Notes: generated from the sequence alone by a model not told the origin. Counted from the stretch's first letter, positions 32,364 to 43,799 are shown. The stretch is 64,000 nt of DNA from Aradus depressus (GCA_963662175.1 OY759214.1:7688001-7752000); one strand, 5' to 3'. Numbers and translations are program-made.

Positions 32364-34531
32364 AGCCAGCCAAAGATGGAGCCAGGGGAGGTCCAGAACA
32401 TCGTGGAATGCCTCTTCTCCTGCAGCGGCGTGGCAACATTAGAGATGGATGAAGGCGGGCCAAACGACATCCCCCCTGTCACAAGAGAGGAAATTGAAAG
32501 AGCCTGTCGACACGTCGGTGCCAACAAGGCACCCGGGCTGGATAAAATCCCAAACCGAGCCCTGAAAGCAGCAATGAAGGCCAGGCTAATGGTCTTCGCT
32601 GACGTGTACGATAAGTGTTTGAGAGCGGGGGTTTTCCCTGGTCGATGGAAAAGGCAACGTCTTGTCCTGATCCCGAAGCCGGGAAAGCCCCCAGGTGATC
32701 CCTCGGCATACAGACCCCTCTGCCTCCTTGATACAGCAGGGAAGGTGCTGGAAGGCATCATCCACGAGAGGTTGCGCGAGCATGTGGAGGCTGGCCTAAC
32801 CGACAATCAGTATGGGTTTCGACCAGGGAGGTCAACAACAGATGCAGTGGAAGAGGTGAAGAATCTGGTGTGTGCAGCAATAACCGGGACGCTAAGGATC
32901 CGGAAGCACTGCCTTATGGTCACGTTGGACATCAGCAATGCGTTCAACTCGGCTCGGTGGGACAAGCTCTGGGAGAGCCTCTTACGGGACTTCAAGATCC
33001 CCAGGTATCTGATGAAGATCATCAGGAGCTACCTAAGCGAGAGGATGCTGTTCGCGGACACCACTGACGGAACCAGGGAATTCAAGGTCACTACAGGAGT
33101 TCCACAAGGGTCAGTCCTTGGCCCCACACTGTGGAACATCCTGTACAATGGCTTGCTGAGCCTGCCAATGCCAGAAGACCTTACCTTGGTGGCGTATGCT
33201 GACGATGTAGGGATCGTCATAGTGGCTGATGATCTGGAAAACCTGGAACGCAAATTCCAGGCTGCCATGGAGCGGATACACCATTGGATGAGCTCTGTGG
33301 GCCTTTCCCTGGCCATCCACAAGACGGATGCAGTACTCTTCACCGGGAGGAAGGCCAGAACCAACATGTCACTGACCTTCCAGGGTTATACTATCGAGAC
33401 CCAACCGGCAATCAGGTACCTGGGAGTAATGCTGGATCAGAGGCTCACTTTTAGGTAGCACCTCAAATACGTGGGAGCGAAGGCCGCCAGGACATCGGCG
33501 GCGATTTCGAGAATTCTGCCCAACGTCGGTGGCCCTAGGCAGAGCAGGAGAAGACTGCTGGCAGGAGTCAGCACATCCATCCTTCTGCACGGGGCCCCGA
33601 CATGGGCAGATGCAACGAGGATTCCCTCATATCTGAGGCTGATCGCCCCCGCTCACAGGCGAAGCGCACTGAGAGTCGCATACGCCTACCGAACAGTTTC
33701 TGGCGACGCTGCCTATGTAATTGCTGGGCTGCCTCCCATTGACCTCTTGGTACGGGAACGTACGCGACACTTCAAAAGGATCTTCAATTATAGACCCGGT
33801 TCAAGTGGAAGAGGTTGTGCAGCGCTTCGACCACAGGGGAAACCGGGTCTTCTATCAGGACGCGGGGGCCAGCCCTGGTCCAGCAGAGCCAGAGAGGGCC
33901 AGGACAATTAGGGAGTGGCAGGAAGAATGGGACAAGTCCACAAAGGGACGGTGGACCCATCGGCTCATCCCTCGAGTCGAGCCTTGGCTCACCAGAAAGC
34001 ATGGGGAGGTGAATTACCACCTCACCCAGGTACTCACGGGACACGGTGGGTTCCGGGGGTACCTCCACAAAATCGGGGCAGCAACAACACCAGACTGCCC
34101 CGCGTGCCTTGGTGAGACGGAGTCGGCGGAGCATGTCCTCCTCAAATGCCCCAGATTTGAGGAGGGAAGGAAAAATTTGGAGTGCAGCATGGGCGCCCCG
34201 CTGACTGCTACCAGTTACGTGGACGCTATGCTGCGCTCCCAGGAGTCGTGGGATGAAGGCTGCGATATGGCAGCGCTCATCATGGGCGGGTTGGCCCTTC
34301 AGGAGAGGGCTGACAAGGAACAGTAGCGGTAATAAAACAGAAGAAGGAGCGTTACCAGCCACCCTTCCTCCCTTCCGCGAAGTAATGACAGACCGTCAGT
34401 TCCGCGGAAGGGAATCAGGATCGGCAAGGAGGGGGTTTTAGTGGGTATGGTGATGGTGAATCGTCTCGAGTCCCACACTATCCAGGGCTACCTTCCCTGG
34501 ATGTGCGTCACAGCATTTCCCCCTCCAATGC

Positions 34532-34557
<26 letters not shown>
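32364..34557 (+). mobile_element. R1-clade LINE, 5'-truncated, poly(A)-tailed
   Basis: Flanked by aagtttttattt at 32352-32363 and 34558-34569, a 12-bp target duplication directly after a run of about 25 A. The element begins inside the reverse transcriptase and keeps the 3' untranslated region, which includes 'gggggttttagtgggta', a motif I associate with R1/Waldo-type elements. Its GC content is clearly higher than the surroundings. Most R1 relatives insert in rDNA or simple repeats; here the target is ordinary AT-rich intron DNA. Confidence 0.85.
32376..34326 (+). pseudogene. R1-clade LINE reverse transcriptase with one stop and one frameshift
   Basis: The frame opens at MEPGEVQNIVECLF and runs through the reverse transcriptase motifs: KAPGLDKIPN, LIPKPGKPPGDPSAYRPLCL, LDISNAFNS, TTGVPQGSVLGP and the catalytic YADD at about 33195-33206. 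A TAG at 33456-33458 interrupts the frame, which then continues in the same phase (HLKYVGAKAARTSAAISRIL..). Near 33790 it shifts to another phase that carries the C-terminus to a stop at 34324-34326. The C-terminal zinc knuckle CPACLGETESAEHVLLKC is intact. Two lesions plus the missing endonuclease make it inactive. It is on the strand opposite to the cyclase gene. Confidence 0.9.
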
Positions 34558-34563
<6 letters not shown>

Positions 34564-34569
34564 TTATTT

Positions 34570-36000
34570 TTATGTAGATATTTCAATAATTACCATCTTA
34601 TAGCCCTTTTTGGTCTCATTTATTCTTTTTCTTTATTTTTTCTTCATTTCCATACAACAATATTTCGTCCTACCAGTAAATTGATGTTGCATTACATCTA
34701 TGTTAAAACTCCTTTTTCTTCCTTATAATAAGTATATTCTAATATATCGTGTCATTTTTAATATTGTGCATCTGGAAAAGCAATTCTTAATTAATCTCAC
34801 TATTTTTTTTTCCTTTTTTAAAAATCTTTTAATTCTATGAAATTATTTTAATTATATGTATAACATACCTATTTTTATCTATTCATTGGTGGTAATTTGT
34901 TGCATTGTTTTTTTCTTTAGTTTTTATTTTTGATAACCCTAGAGGTTATTGTTTATCGATTCTTTTAATTACAAATTTCTAACTATTTCGATTTTAATTT
35001 TTTTGATTTTAAGTTTTATATGAGGAGTTTGGAGCCAGAGCGGACCAACTGATTGAAACTGAACAGGTAGAAAATGGCAATTGAAAATTGAGTACATTTT
35101 GTTTATCTCCATAAATGGGCCCCAAATATTTATTTATATTTGAAATTTTAGAATAGTATTGGATGAGTGATCCCTTTTTGTGTTCTATAAAATTTTTGAA
35201 GGCCGTATGATCCATTGTGACTTTGAAAATATATGCACAAAATACTTGTGGACTAAACTTAAAGTGCTGCTATCTATCACTGAAGTGAAGAAACTAAGTG
35301 ATCCACACTGGTTTTGAAAAAGGGAACCTATGCCAACATCAGGATGGTAATAACTCATTTTCCGAAAAATTGTGGGTTGGTCCGCTCTGGCTCCAAACTC
35401 CTCATATATCCAATATTAAATTTATAGTTTTTTTGACTATGTGTCATATTAATTATATTTGTTTTTTTGTTTCTCGATTTTTAATTTAACATTATTTTCT
35501 ATTTCTGTTATTATTATATTTAAAGATTTTTTTGTCCCCCCCCTACACTTTTTTATATTTTATTATTACCCTTTACCCAGGTTGTTTAGTTAGCTTTATT
35601 TGGTTTCTAGCCACCAAACTCTTTATTTTTGATTCTATTATTATTTGTAGCTTTATATTATAATATTATTACCATCCACGCATGTTTATCTGTCTTATTT
35701 CGTTGCCAGCCTTATTACATGTCTTTATTTTATTTTCTCATTATTCGCATTATTATTTTTTTATGTTTTATGTTTACATATTTTTTAAAGAATCTAACGA
35801 TGATTATTTATTCTGTTCATTTATTTATATAAGCTAATATTTTTTGTTCTTCGTTATCAAATATCTATAATGCCAACTCCGACTGACGGCCTAAATGGCT
35901 ATAGTCTAAGTGTTTTTTTTTTCTTTGTATATTTCTTGGAATTATGTTCTTTTTTCTTCTTTTAATAAAAACCATTCTATTCTATTCTTCTTATTATTAT
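34570..36000 (+). mobile_element. T-rich LINE-like 3' untranslated sequence, interrupted by a MITE
   Basis: T-rich on the plus strand without frames. It ends 'ggcctaaatggctatagtct', a T/C tract, 'cttttaataaaaacc' and (ATTCT)n at about 35975-35990, which looks like a LINE tail with a microsatellite end. A MITE with perfect 32-bp ends is inserted at 35018-35407. The coding part is not visible. The assignment is inference from composition and the tail. Confidence 0.4.
35018..35407. mobile_element. 390-bp MITE with 32-bp perfect terminal inverted repeats
   Basis: 35018-35049 and 35376-35407 are perfect inverted copies beginning ATATGAGGAGTTTGGAGCCA. TATA lies at both edges, consistent with a TA-type duplication. 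No coding capacity and no second copy in the window. Confidence 0.8.
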
Positions 36001-36676
36001 TTGTGCTAGCAGTCGGAGTTTTTCAAAATTACAGTTTATTTTTTCTTGGGAGCTTAACACACTAACCAATCGGTAAAGGGGATTATATTTATAGTATAGT
36101 GTTTAAATCCTGACTAGATGATCCCAACACAGCCTATAACAATGAAGATCCCACAAGACTTAATAATAGACTGTAATACAAAAGGAGGCACAAATACTGG
36201 TACAGAAGGTACGAAGGGAGAAAGAGCCGAGTATTGTCAATTTGAGAGCATAAATTGGCTCTTGTTGACAGAGAGTCGGAGCAGTGTGAAGTGACGTGTG
36301 GAGAATAACGGCATAAATCCATACCTATCGTTGAATTAATGCCATGTTTGCTCCATCCTCCATGTTTCCACCCGTTCTGCTTCACATGCTAACACACTCA
36401 CAAGCTGTCATACGAAAATTTAGATCTCCTTGAACTTTTGAGTACATAATTGATTATAATTCAGATTATAAACTTTTTTCCTCTTATATCACCAGAAATA
36501 GGGGAATTTATTTCATTTGTCAAAGATTTGGTATTCAATTTTGAACAGATTTTCATGAATTACATCTTTTTCCGCGTCGAAACCTTTAAGTGACTTGGAG
36601 TTTGAACATAGAGGTCGACTGAAAAAATATGTTCTGTAGATGAAGTGAATGATGATTTTTGATGAATTTATTATTA
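36001..36676. other. Intronic stretch, no gene seen
   Basis: Unique-looking sequence. A minus frame at 36385-36134 (MKQNGWKHGGWSKHG..) has no splice context or family resemblance. Confidence 0.4.
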
Positions 36677-36833
36677 TAGGTTAGGTTAGGTTAGGTTTTA
36701 TGACTCAAGCCCGGGCTTTAACTACGAGGTCATATCGCCTACTACCAGAGCGCTCTTTCGTCACTCTGGTGGACATGAGCCCGACTCTACTGTGGGAGTC
36801 CTAAATTTTGCCTACCCTAAATTTATATTATTA
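36677..36833 (-). mobile_element. SINE 3' half with TTAGG-like tail
   Basis: Plus strand begins with three tandem TTAGG units (36678-36694), then the reversed SINE end 'ttttatgactca', continuing to 'cctaccctaaattt'. It is truncated and lacks the tRNA-like head. Confidence 0.85.
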
Positions 36834-36849
36834 TATTTAAATTTCTAAT

Positions 36850-37650
36850 ATAGAGATAGATAGATAAATAAACCTTTTTTGCACTAAAGATTACAACCTT
36901 TATTTTCTTGAACAAAATACATATTCTTATATAAAATAAAATAAAAAATATCGTTAAATAGAATAGTACAAAATAAGCAACATAGCAATTAAATAAAAAA
37001 AAAAAAAAATGTGTATATCCATCTTACTGAAACCCTACCGAGGCCCTTAGTTTATTTTATCTGGGAGGTAAAATAAACTGAAGCACGCCGTCCTTGGTAC
37101 GATGTCAGGTACTCGTTAAAGACCCCTGCCCTAGGTGAATAAAAATTTAGGATAGGCAAAATTTAGGACTCCCACAGTAGAGTCGGGCTCATGTCCACCT
37201 GAGTGACGAAAGAGCGCTCTGGTAGTAGGCGATAAGACCTCGTAGTTAAAGCCCGGGCATGAGTCATAAAACCTAACCTATCCATCTTACATGCAACAAA
37301 TTAAATCATATTATTCATTATTTTCGAGTCATAATAACTAACTAACAGAAACAGAAAGAAATAGTGCAAGCAATTAGAGAACAAAAACAATTCAAAATAT
37401 ATATAACAAAATATGATCTTTGATAAAAGAAAACTGTAAGCCATGAGACAAAAATAAAAATGAAAAGAAAAAAATATATATCTAATCTTTTAAGCAATAA
37501 ATTAAATCAATATTATTCATTATTTTCAATCCAACAGTTAAAAATAAAATTAAATTGTTAATTTTTCTAACATCTAAATTACTGAAAAAATGCACAATTG
37601 GTTCAGAGTCGTATTCTGGTCTACTAGTGAGATAATTGTGGAGAATTGAA
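36850..37650 (-). mobile_element. LINE C-terminal fragment, copy 2, with SINE insertion
   Basis: Homologous over several hundred bases to 31410-31930, same orientation (shared 'agaaacagaaagaaatagtg', 'atatgatctttgataaaaga'). On the minus strand from about 37650 the frame reads LHNYLTSRPEYDSEPIVHFF followed by SNLDVRKINNLILFLTVGLK, the matching end of the LINE protein. The 3' end near 36850 carries TAGA/TAAA units. A SINE with its own target duplication lies inside at 37028-37278. Confidence 0.65.
37028..37278 (+). mobile_element. 5'-truncated SINE with 12-bp target duplication
   Basis: Flanked exactly by tatccatcttac at 37016-37027 and 37279-37290. It lacks box A and starts within the box B region ('tgaaaccctaccgaggccc'), ending 'aaaacctaacc'. 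Truncation at the 5' end with a complete target duplication is direct evidence of LINE-style target-primed insertion. Confidence 0.9.
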
Positions 37651-38059
37651 TTGAATTGAATGAATGAGGTCGTAAATTTCTAATATATATATATATTGTT
37701 AATATTTTTGAAAATAATTTTGGAGATACAAAAAATTTTTTTATTGCTAATGCTGATTCATGTCTACTGTAAACCGTTTTTCTTTCTGAGATGAAAATAA
37801 AGAGTTACATTGGTATAAAGAAGAAAGTGCGGTCGGAAGGGGGATTGTTAAAACATCTTCTGTGTCTTCGAGAGACGTCCTGAGTCAGGAGGTGATACAT
37901 AGTTAATGGAGGAGTGTCCTGTCCTTCATGACTTAGCTAAGTCCGCTAGCTGCAACTTCCACCAAGAGTTTATCTCAGAGACAACTTGAAGGGAAAGATA
38001 AAATAGAAAAATATATATATATATATTTCTTCCCAGACAAGAGGCTCACTTTTTGAAAT

Positions 38060-38285
38060 GCTCCTCCTTTATACCTTGGACGTTAAGCGATCCAGATCAC
38101 TCTCTTTCCCCTTCTCAAAATTATTTCATACTGGCATTACTGGGTATAAGAATGTCTACTTTCAAAATAACGCTGTACAAAGAGACCAAATGAAATGATT
38201 TTGAGAAGGAGAGGAGAGAGACAGAGTGATCTGCAAGCGTTGTTGGTATAAGAAAATCCAATAAAGGTCACCTCGCAAATATTTT
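38060..38285. mobile_element. MITE 'gtggccattacagg' family, partial copy
   Basis: Contains 'atcactctctttccccttct', 'tactggcattactgggtata' and ends 'ggtataagaaaatccaataa'. It lacks a clean left end. Confidence 0.5.
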
Positions 38286-38396
38286 TCTTAATTTTTATTT
38301 TCATCACTTCCACTTATCGTTATTGTTTTTTATACGGATTGTAGAATAAATGAAAGTTGAAAAAAAAAAAAGGTATAATTTTTCCAAAAATTACCA

Positions 38397-38738
38397 AGGT
38401 TTAGGTTTTATGACTCATATCCGGGCTTTAACTACAAGGTCATATCGCCTACTACCAGAGCGCTCTTTCGTCACTCTGGTGGACATGAGCCCGACTCTAC
38501 TATGGGAATCCTAAATTTTGCCTACCCTAAATTTTTATTCACCTAAGGTAGGAGTCTTTAACGAGTACCTGACGTCGTACAGGCTCGGGACCATCGCTTA
38601 ACATCCCATCCGAAGGACGGCGTGCTTAAGTTTATATTATCTCCCAGATAAAATACACTAAGGGCCTCGGCCGGGTTTCGAATCCACGACCTTGAGCTCA
38701 GAAGGCAAGCACGCATACCACTGAGCTACCGGCGCCCT
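38397..38738 (-). mobile_element. tRNA-derived SINE, full length
   Basis: Reversed copy from the tail 'tttaggttttatgactcata' to the head 'gagctaccggcgccct'. Box B appears as the complement of GGATTCGAAACC. AAAATTAC-like sequence on both sides (38388-38396 and 38739-38747) is a probable target duplication with one indel. Confidence 0.88.
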
Positions 38739-38840
38739 CAAAATTACTTAGATATATTCTTTAGAGACATTTAGTTAAAATTTTTTGGGGTATTGATCCT
38801 ATCTTAAATATTAGGAACAATTTTGGTAAGAATCAATTAG

Positions 38841-38962
38841 GTACGCAAAATTTAGGAATCCCAAAGAAGAGTCGGGCTCATGTTCACCAAAAGAGAGAAA
38901 ACGAAAAAGAGCTCTGGTAGTAGGCGATATGATTTCGTAGTTGAAGCCCGGGCATGAGTCAC
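38841..38962 (+). mobile_element. SINE 3' fragment
   Basis: Plus-orientation last third, 'gcaaaatttaggaatcccaa' to 'cccgggcatgagtcacacta', with an internal small insertion in the 'gacgaaagagcgc' part. Confidence 0.7.
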
Positions 38963-39438
38963 ACTAATCAAATGGTTTTCAGTCAAATCAATGAATAGAG
39001 TGATGTTGGGGAGAGCGGACAATGAGAACTTGCAGTCCTGTCGCCCTATGTCAACAGTTCTATCACGTTGAAATATTTCGAATATTGTCAAATAGGGGAA
39101 GCGCATTTAGATTGAGATCATAAAGAGCAATATTGGAGCAATAAAAGGGAGAAAGATACAGTCATAAAGCCGCAACTGACCTGCCTGGAACAATGATTAA
39201 TCCGCCGACATATTTCACTTGCGTCAAATGTTCGCAAAGCGACAACTCTTCATTACGGAGGTTTCAGTGGATGAACATTCCAATAATCCAAGGCAAAATA
39301 CACAACGTTGAACTTTAAGCCGTTTTTGCTCAATTCAATATTTGCTACTTAACACCTTTATTCCATACACTCCTATCCTCACTTGTCTTTATGTACTTTT
39401 GGAAATTCAAGGATTTTATGAAATATGAAGAAAAATAA

Positions 39439-39991
39439 AGTCGTTGGTAAAACACCGTCAATGTACTTCCCCAGAACGAATTAATCTAAAACAAAATGGC
39501 ACCCTCTCCAATACCAGTCGACCGTTGATTGACTTAGGGGCTCCTAAATCATACTAAATTTTGTGTCGATAAACTCATTATGAACAGTTTTTGAATTGAA
39601 CCCCCTATTTCCCTTCCATATAACTGAAATTTGACAGGGTATGTCCTAATTGGGTCCTAACTTTAAATTTAAAATGTCGTGTCGATACATTCATTACATC
39701 GGCAGTTATTGGGTTTTTTGAGTTAAGCCTATTCTCTAATCCCCCCTTCCCTTTGACTGATTTAGCTGAAAATTGATAGGTGTTGTCCTCATGGGGTTCT
39801 GGTCACACATATAAAATTTCGTGTCGATACATTCATTATATTGGCAGTTGTCATGTTCACAGACACACAGAAATCTTTTTTTCATTTTTTGGAATTTAGA
39901 GGTCGGAAAATATGAAATTACCTACGTTGAAAACTCCGCATCGAATTTTTTGACCGATTATATAACTTTCCCTATACTTCATTGGGGAAGT
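39439..39991 (-). repeat. Family D repeat, near-complete minus copy
   Basis: Runs from 'cgttggtaaaacaccgtcaa' and ACTTCCCC at about 39466 to 'ccctatacttcattggggaa' at 39991. Both family ends are recognisable, with the internal units between them. About 0.55 kb, shorter than the copy at 60091. Confidence 0.7.
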
Positions 39992-40058
39992 AAAATGTTA
40001 TAATATAGCAATTGACAGGAATATCATTAAATGAATAAGGTATATTAAATAAGTTAAG

Positions 40059-40300
40059 TTAATAAGTTTGCCTATATAAATAAGTTGTACAAAAAGAGTA
40101 TAGGAAGCCCCCTTCCATGACCCCGAGGTCTGATCGGCAGGTTTTGGAGGCATTGTTGTGCGGGATCGCTTTGTGGACCTGGTATCTAGCAGGGGCAGCC
40201 CTTACATTGTGTGAGCTATCGGCAACACGGCAGACACACACACACTCAACCAATTAACAAACCTTCTGGGCACATTTCCTCACTCAACTCCGTCCTATAA
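40059..40300. other. GC-richer unique intronic stretch
   Basis: Noticeably GC-richer than its surroundings with a (CA)n-like tract at 40232-40245. Minus translation gives no recognisable protein and I see no splice pair. Confidence 0.35.
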
Positions 40301-40358
40301 AGACAATCAATAAAATAACATTTATGTAACTTCAACTTTCTGGAAAAAAATAATATAT

Positions 40359-40569
40359 GATGTGGCCATTACACGACTTTATTATACGAACAACGCTTAC
40401 AATCACTCTGTCTCTCCCTCTTCCCATTCTCAAAATCATTTCAATTTGTCTCGTTATACAGCATAATCCTGAGAGTGACATTCTTATACTCGGCAATTCC
40501 AGTATGAAGTAATTTTGAGAAGAGGAAGGGGGCGTGAATGGTATAAGAAAGTTCTGTAATGGCCACATC
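40359..40569. mobile_element. MITE 'gtggccattacagg' family, complete 211-bp copy
   Basis: GATGTGGCCATTACACGACT at the left and the complement of GATGTGGCCATTACAGAACT at the right, with the inverted similarity continuing through 'ttatac'. Shorter than the copy at 11046 but both ends are present. Confidence 0.78.
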
Positions 40570-40899
40570 AGTAATATTTTATTTTTTCTTCATTTTTATC
40601 GTTAAAAAAAAAAAAAAATCAAAAATATATTATAATCAGTCGCTTCACGATACAGTTTAAACATATTTTGAAACAAGCAGGTTCTCGGATGTGTGTGTTT
40701 CGCCTCTTTGCATCCTAAATCAGAGGAAATTACTGGACCGTGTATTATGACTCTGACTCTACAAAGGTGGCATTTCTAACTAAGTGCGGCCCTTGAGGTC
40801 CACACAGCTAACTTCCCAGCATGATATCAATATCATTAATAATAATATCACAAAACTAGGCATTTTATTCAGCACAGAATTGTTTATTCATTTAATTTT

Positions 40900-41410
40900 T
40901 CAATGTTTGAGGCGTTATAATTTTTGTTGTATTGATCCTATCTCAAATTTAAGGACTTTAAAAGATTGAAAATTTTATGAGAAACATTTTCTGTAGGAAC
41001 CAATCTTTCAACAGAACTAACCGTTTTCGTATAAATGAAGGAAATGTCTAAAAATATGTGTTTCAAAACTACATTTCAAGACGGTTTTCGGCATGTATTT
41101 CAAAAACCGGACGTTTTGCGAAAAATCGTATTTTATATAAAATATGTATTTCACTTTTCTCTACAACAGTTTTATTAGTTCAAACTAATGGAGTAAAGTG
41201 CTCTCCATTTTCGTCTGATTTCGGCCAAAATCTCATCAGAACGAAGTCAGCACATGTGACCCCTTCATTCCAAATTTCAAGACATCATCGCGAAAATGAT
41301 CAAAGCGTATTTAGGGGAACTTGAAATTCCGTTGAAATCTCGTCTTAGCATTTTCATACGATTACAATACTTCTTTATACTATAGGATAAAGTAAAAAGT
41401 GAAAAAAAAA
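40900..41410 (+). repeat. Dispersed repeat 'ctctacaactttt' family, copy 2
   Basis: Same ordered phrases as 26603-27130, for example 'attgatcctatctcaaattt', 'gtatttcaaaaaccggacgt', 'aaaatctcatcagaacgaag' and 'acaatacttctttatactat'. No coding capacity. Confidence 0.6.
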
Positions 41411-42206
41411 TGTTGACAAATAGCAGAGTACTGCATCTATTTAGCGAAAATAATTCCATCTAAAGTAAAAAAGAGATCGGTGCTGACAACCAATCTTTAC
41501 GCCTAGAATATTCTTTCTCAACAAATACTAGGAAAACAAGATGTGGAGTGTGTAGAAAATAGAAAAATGTGTCCAACTTTTCTTTGTTTTGATTTTCAGC
41601 TTAACTTCATTAAAATGATGACTGCTCCATAGTGTTCATGGACAACAAGGCATTACCTCATACCTCTCACCTCTTCAACCAAATATTTAGGATTTATCCT
41701 CGACAGAAGATCTAATATTATTATGACTCATGCCCGGGCATTCCAAAAAAAAAAACCCTAAGGGCCTACCTCTGAGCTACAGGCGCTGTCACCGACCTAA
41801 TAATATATTGATGAGGCACTTGTTGATTTTCAACCAAATCGGTCGACTGGTTTCAGAGAGAGGTAAAACTTAGTTTGAATAATTACATAAATAACGCTTG
41901 TATTCTCGCCTAGATGCGGGTGAGGGCAATTTATCTACAAGCTAAATTTATGATTTTTCGGTGATAAACGTAAGGAATTGTATAAGGGGTGTGTAAGAAA
42001 CCCTGGAAATGAGGGATGTGAACACATCCCCATTATCAACGACTGCTTCTACAGAGCCTAAGCTAAGTGACTAAAAGCCCGTTTTAATAGTTTCTTGTCC
42101 CTGGGAAGCCCATTGGATGCTCCGGTGTCCAGTCCGGCAAACTGAATTATTATATCATAAAAGTTTCACTTATTATTAGTAAAATAGAAAAAATTAGTAT
42201 AGTTAC
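41411..42206. other. Intronic stretch with a SINE remnant
   Basis: Downstream of exon C on the gene strand. At 41723-41790 a short reversed SINE remnant remains ('tgactcatgcccgggca', an A-run, 'tctgagctacaggcgc'). No exon is recognised. Confidence 0.45.
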
Positions 42207-42401
42207 CTCGGCAGCGATGTAGGCTGGGATAACACTGAGGAGCAACTGTTCTTGTTGTTCTTTCTCTGTCTCCAGCCGGACCCGGGACTCGATGCAGGCC
42301 CTCGTGTCTAGAAGGGTCGTCCTGTGCCACCGTTCTGACATGGCTCGGTAGTAGAGCCCCAGTCCGGATCCTGCCAACAGGAACACCACCTCACCTCCAA
42401 C
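42207..42401 (-). CDS. Ac76E: Adenylate cyclase exon C (last membrane span and linker helix)
   Basis: A 195-bp, 65-codon, phase 0-0 exon. It has a tttcag acceptor above 42401 and a GAG|GTAACT donor at 42207. It encodes VGGEVVFLLAGSGLGLYYRA, which completes the first membrane bundle. Then comes a charged helix with the run RACIESRVRLETEKEQQEQL followed by LLSVIPAYIAAE. That string is diagnostic for membrane adenylate cyclases: the helical stalk that connects the sixth span to the C1a catalytic domain, with the 'LL.S.(I/L)PA..A.E' signature. Splicing to exon D gives ..IAAEVKRSIM... The upstream intron to exon B is about 8.7 kb. Confidence 0.96.
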
Positions 42402-42464
42402 CTGAAATACACCGCCATGTCAATACTCCTTCAAGACTATTGAATACTGTTCTGAGACCTTTCA

Positions 42465-42700
42465 GCCATATATGTAGGGGAAGTTATGTAATCGGTCAGA
42501 AATTGTATGTTGACAATTTTATGTTTTCCCTAATTCCAGAATTAAAAAAAAAAAATCCTTTCCGTTTCTGCGAACACGATATCTCACAATAAAATCAATA
42601 TATCGACGCGAAATTTAATGTGTATATCCAGAACCCCATAAGGACGATACTTATTGCGTAACACAAAACCGCCAATAACTGCCGAAGTAATGAATGTAAC
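42465..42700 (+). repeat. Family D repeat fragment
   Basis: Plus-orientation 5' part ('taggggaagttatgtaatcg', 'gaacacgatatctcaca', 'atatcgacgcgaaattt') located 60 bp upstream of exon C's acceptor. The 3' part is missing. Confidence 0.6.
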
Positions 42701-42779
42701 AAATAATAATAACATTTTTCTAGATTGAATCGCAAAACAAATAACAAAATAGCCAATTTATGGAAATCCTAGCGGGGTG

Positions 42780-43030
42780 CGCATAGAGTATTATTTCCAT
42801 GCCTCATGCCGCATTTTTTTTTCTCCAAAAAATTTAATAAGACCTTTTTTATAGAAAATTAAATTTCCAAAAATATTTATATGTATTGTTTTTATGGGTT
42901 GGAATAATAACTTTAGATATTTATTAAGAATTTCCCATTGCTAGTCCATTAGGACAGACAGACAGAAGACTTCGCGAGAACAATAGGGTTCCGTTGGATC
43001 CTTTGGATACGAAACCCTAAAAAAATGTCA
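42780..43030 (+). mobile_element. Retroposon-like 3' end 'acagacag..gggttccgtt'
   Basis: Contains 'ggacagacagacagaagact', 'caatagggttccgttggatc' and 'ggatacgaaaccctaaaaaa'. A reverse-orientation relative is at about 44650-44770. The GACAGACAGA..GGTTCCGTT..GGAACCCTAAAAA pattern is common at insect LINE-associated 3' ends as I remember them. Confidence 0.45.
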
Positions 43031-43379
43031 AAAACTCCACTTTGTTTGGCGATATAGCATCAAACCCGGACCCCCATCAATAAAAAAAGGCTGTCGGTGT
43101 ATTTGTAAGCTATATAATAATATAAGAACGGAGTTGATATTATAAAAGCGCGGTAAAATTCCAGTTAGAACAGCTGTTTATCTCATTTCTTATTTTTTTG
43201 GACAAATCCTTTTTTGAATGTTTGCTCCTCAATTTAATTACGTACATTAACTGTTATTAGATCTTAATATACGATATTTAATAATATCTTAATATACCTT
43301 GTATATAATAATAATAATATACACACAGCTGGTTAATATCAAAAGTTAATACAATGATATTAATATATAACATTTTCAG

Positions 43380-43724
43380 AGGGCGCCGGTAGCTCAGTGG
43401 TATGCGTGCTTGACTTCTGAGCTCAAGTTCGTGGGTTCGTAACCCGACCGAGGCCCTTAGTTTATTTTATCTGGGAGGTAAAATAAACTTAAGCACGCCG
43501 TCCTTCGGATGGGACGTTAAGCGATGGTCCCGAGCCTGTACAATGTCAGGTACTCGTTAAAGACCCCTACCCTAGATGAATAAAAATTTAGGGTAGGCAA
43601 CATTTAGGACCCCCACAGTAGAGTCGGGCTCATGTCCACCAGAGTGACGAAAGAGCACTCTGGTAGTAGGCGATATGACCTCGTAGTTAAAGCCCGGGCA
43701 TGAGTCATAAAACCTAACCTAACC
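43380..43724 (+). mobile_element. tRNA-derived SINE, complete reference copy
   Basis: A 345-bp copy flanked by tataacattttcag at 43366-43379 and 43725-43738. Head AGGGCGCCGGTAGCTCAGTG (box A), a box B-like GGTTCGTAACC about 50 bp later, a conserved body, and the tail 'aaaacctaacctaacc'. The empty target exists at about 44541-44560 in a duplicated flank, which confirms both borders. The tail units are CCTAA, not poly(A). Confidence 0.95.
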
Positions 43725-43799
43725 TATAACATTTTCAGGATATTTCCGGAAATTTATACGTCGCTTTCTCATGACACAAGGTACGAATTACAGAAAATT

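Noticed and set aside
32479..34362. Minus-strand frames up to 192 codons
   Set aside because: Antisense shadows of the GC-rich R1-clade reverse transcriptase.
36678..36694. Interstitial telomere (TTAGG)n
   Set aside because: Only about three units, always attached to the SINE 3' end; explained as the SINE tail.
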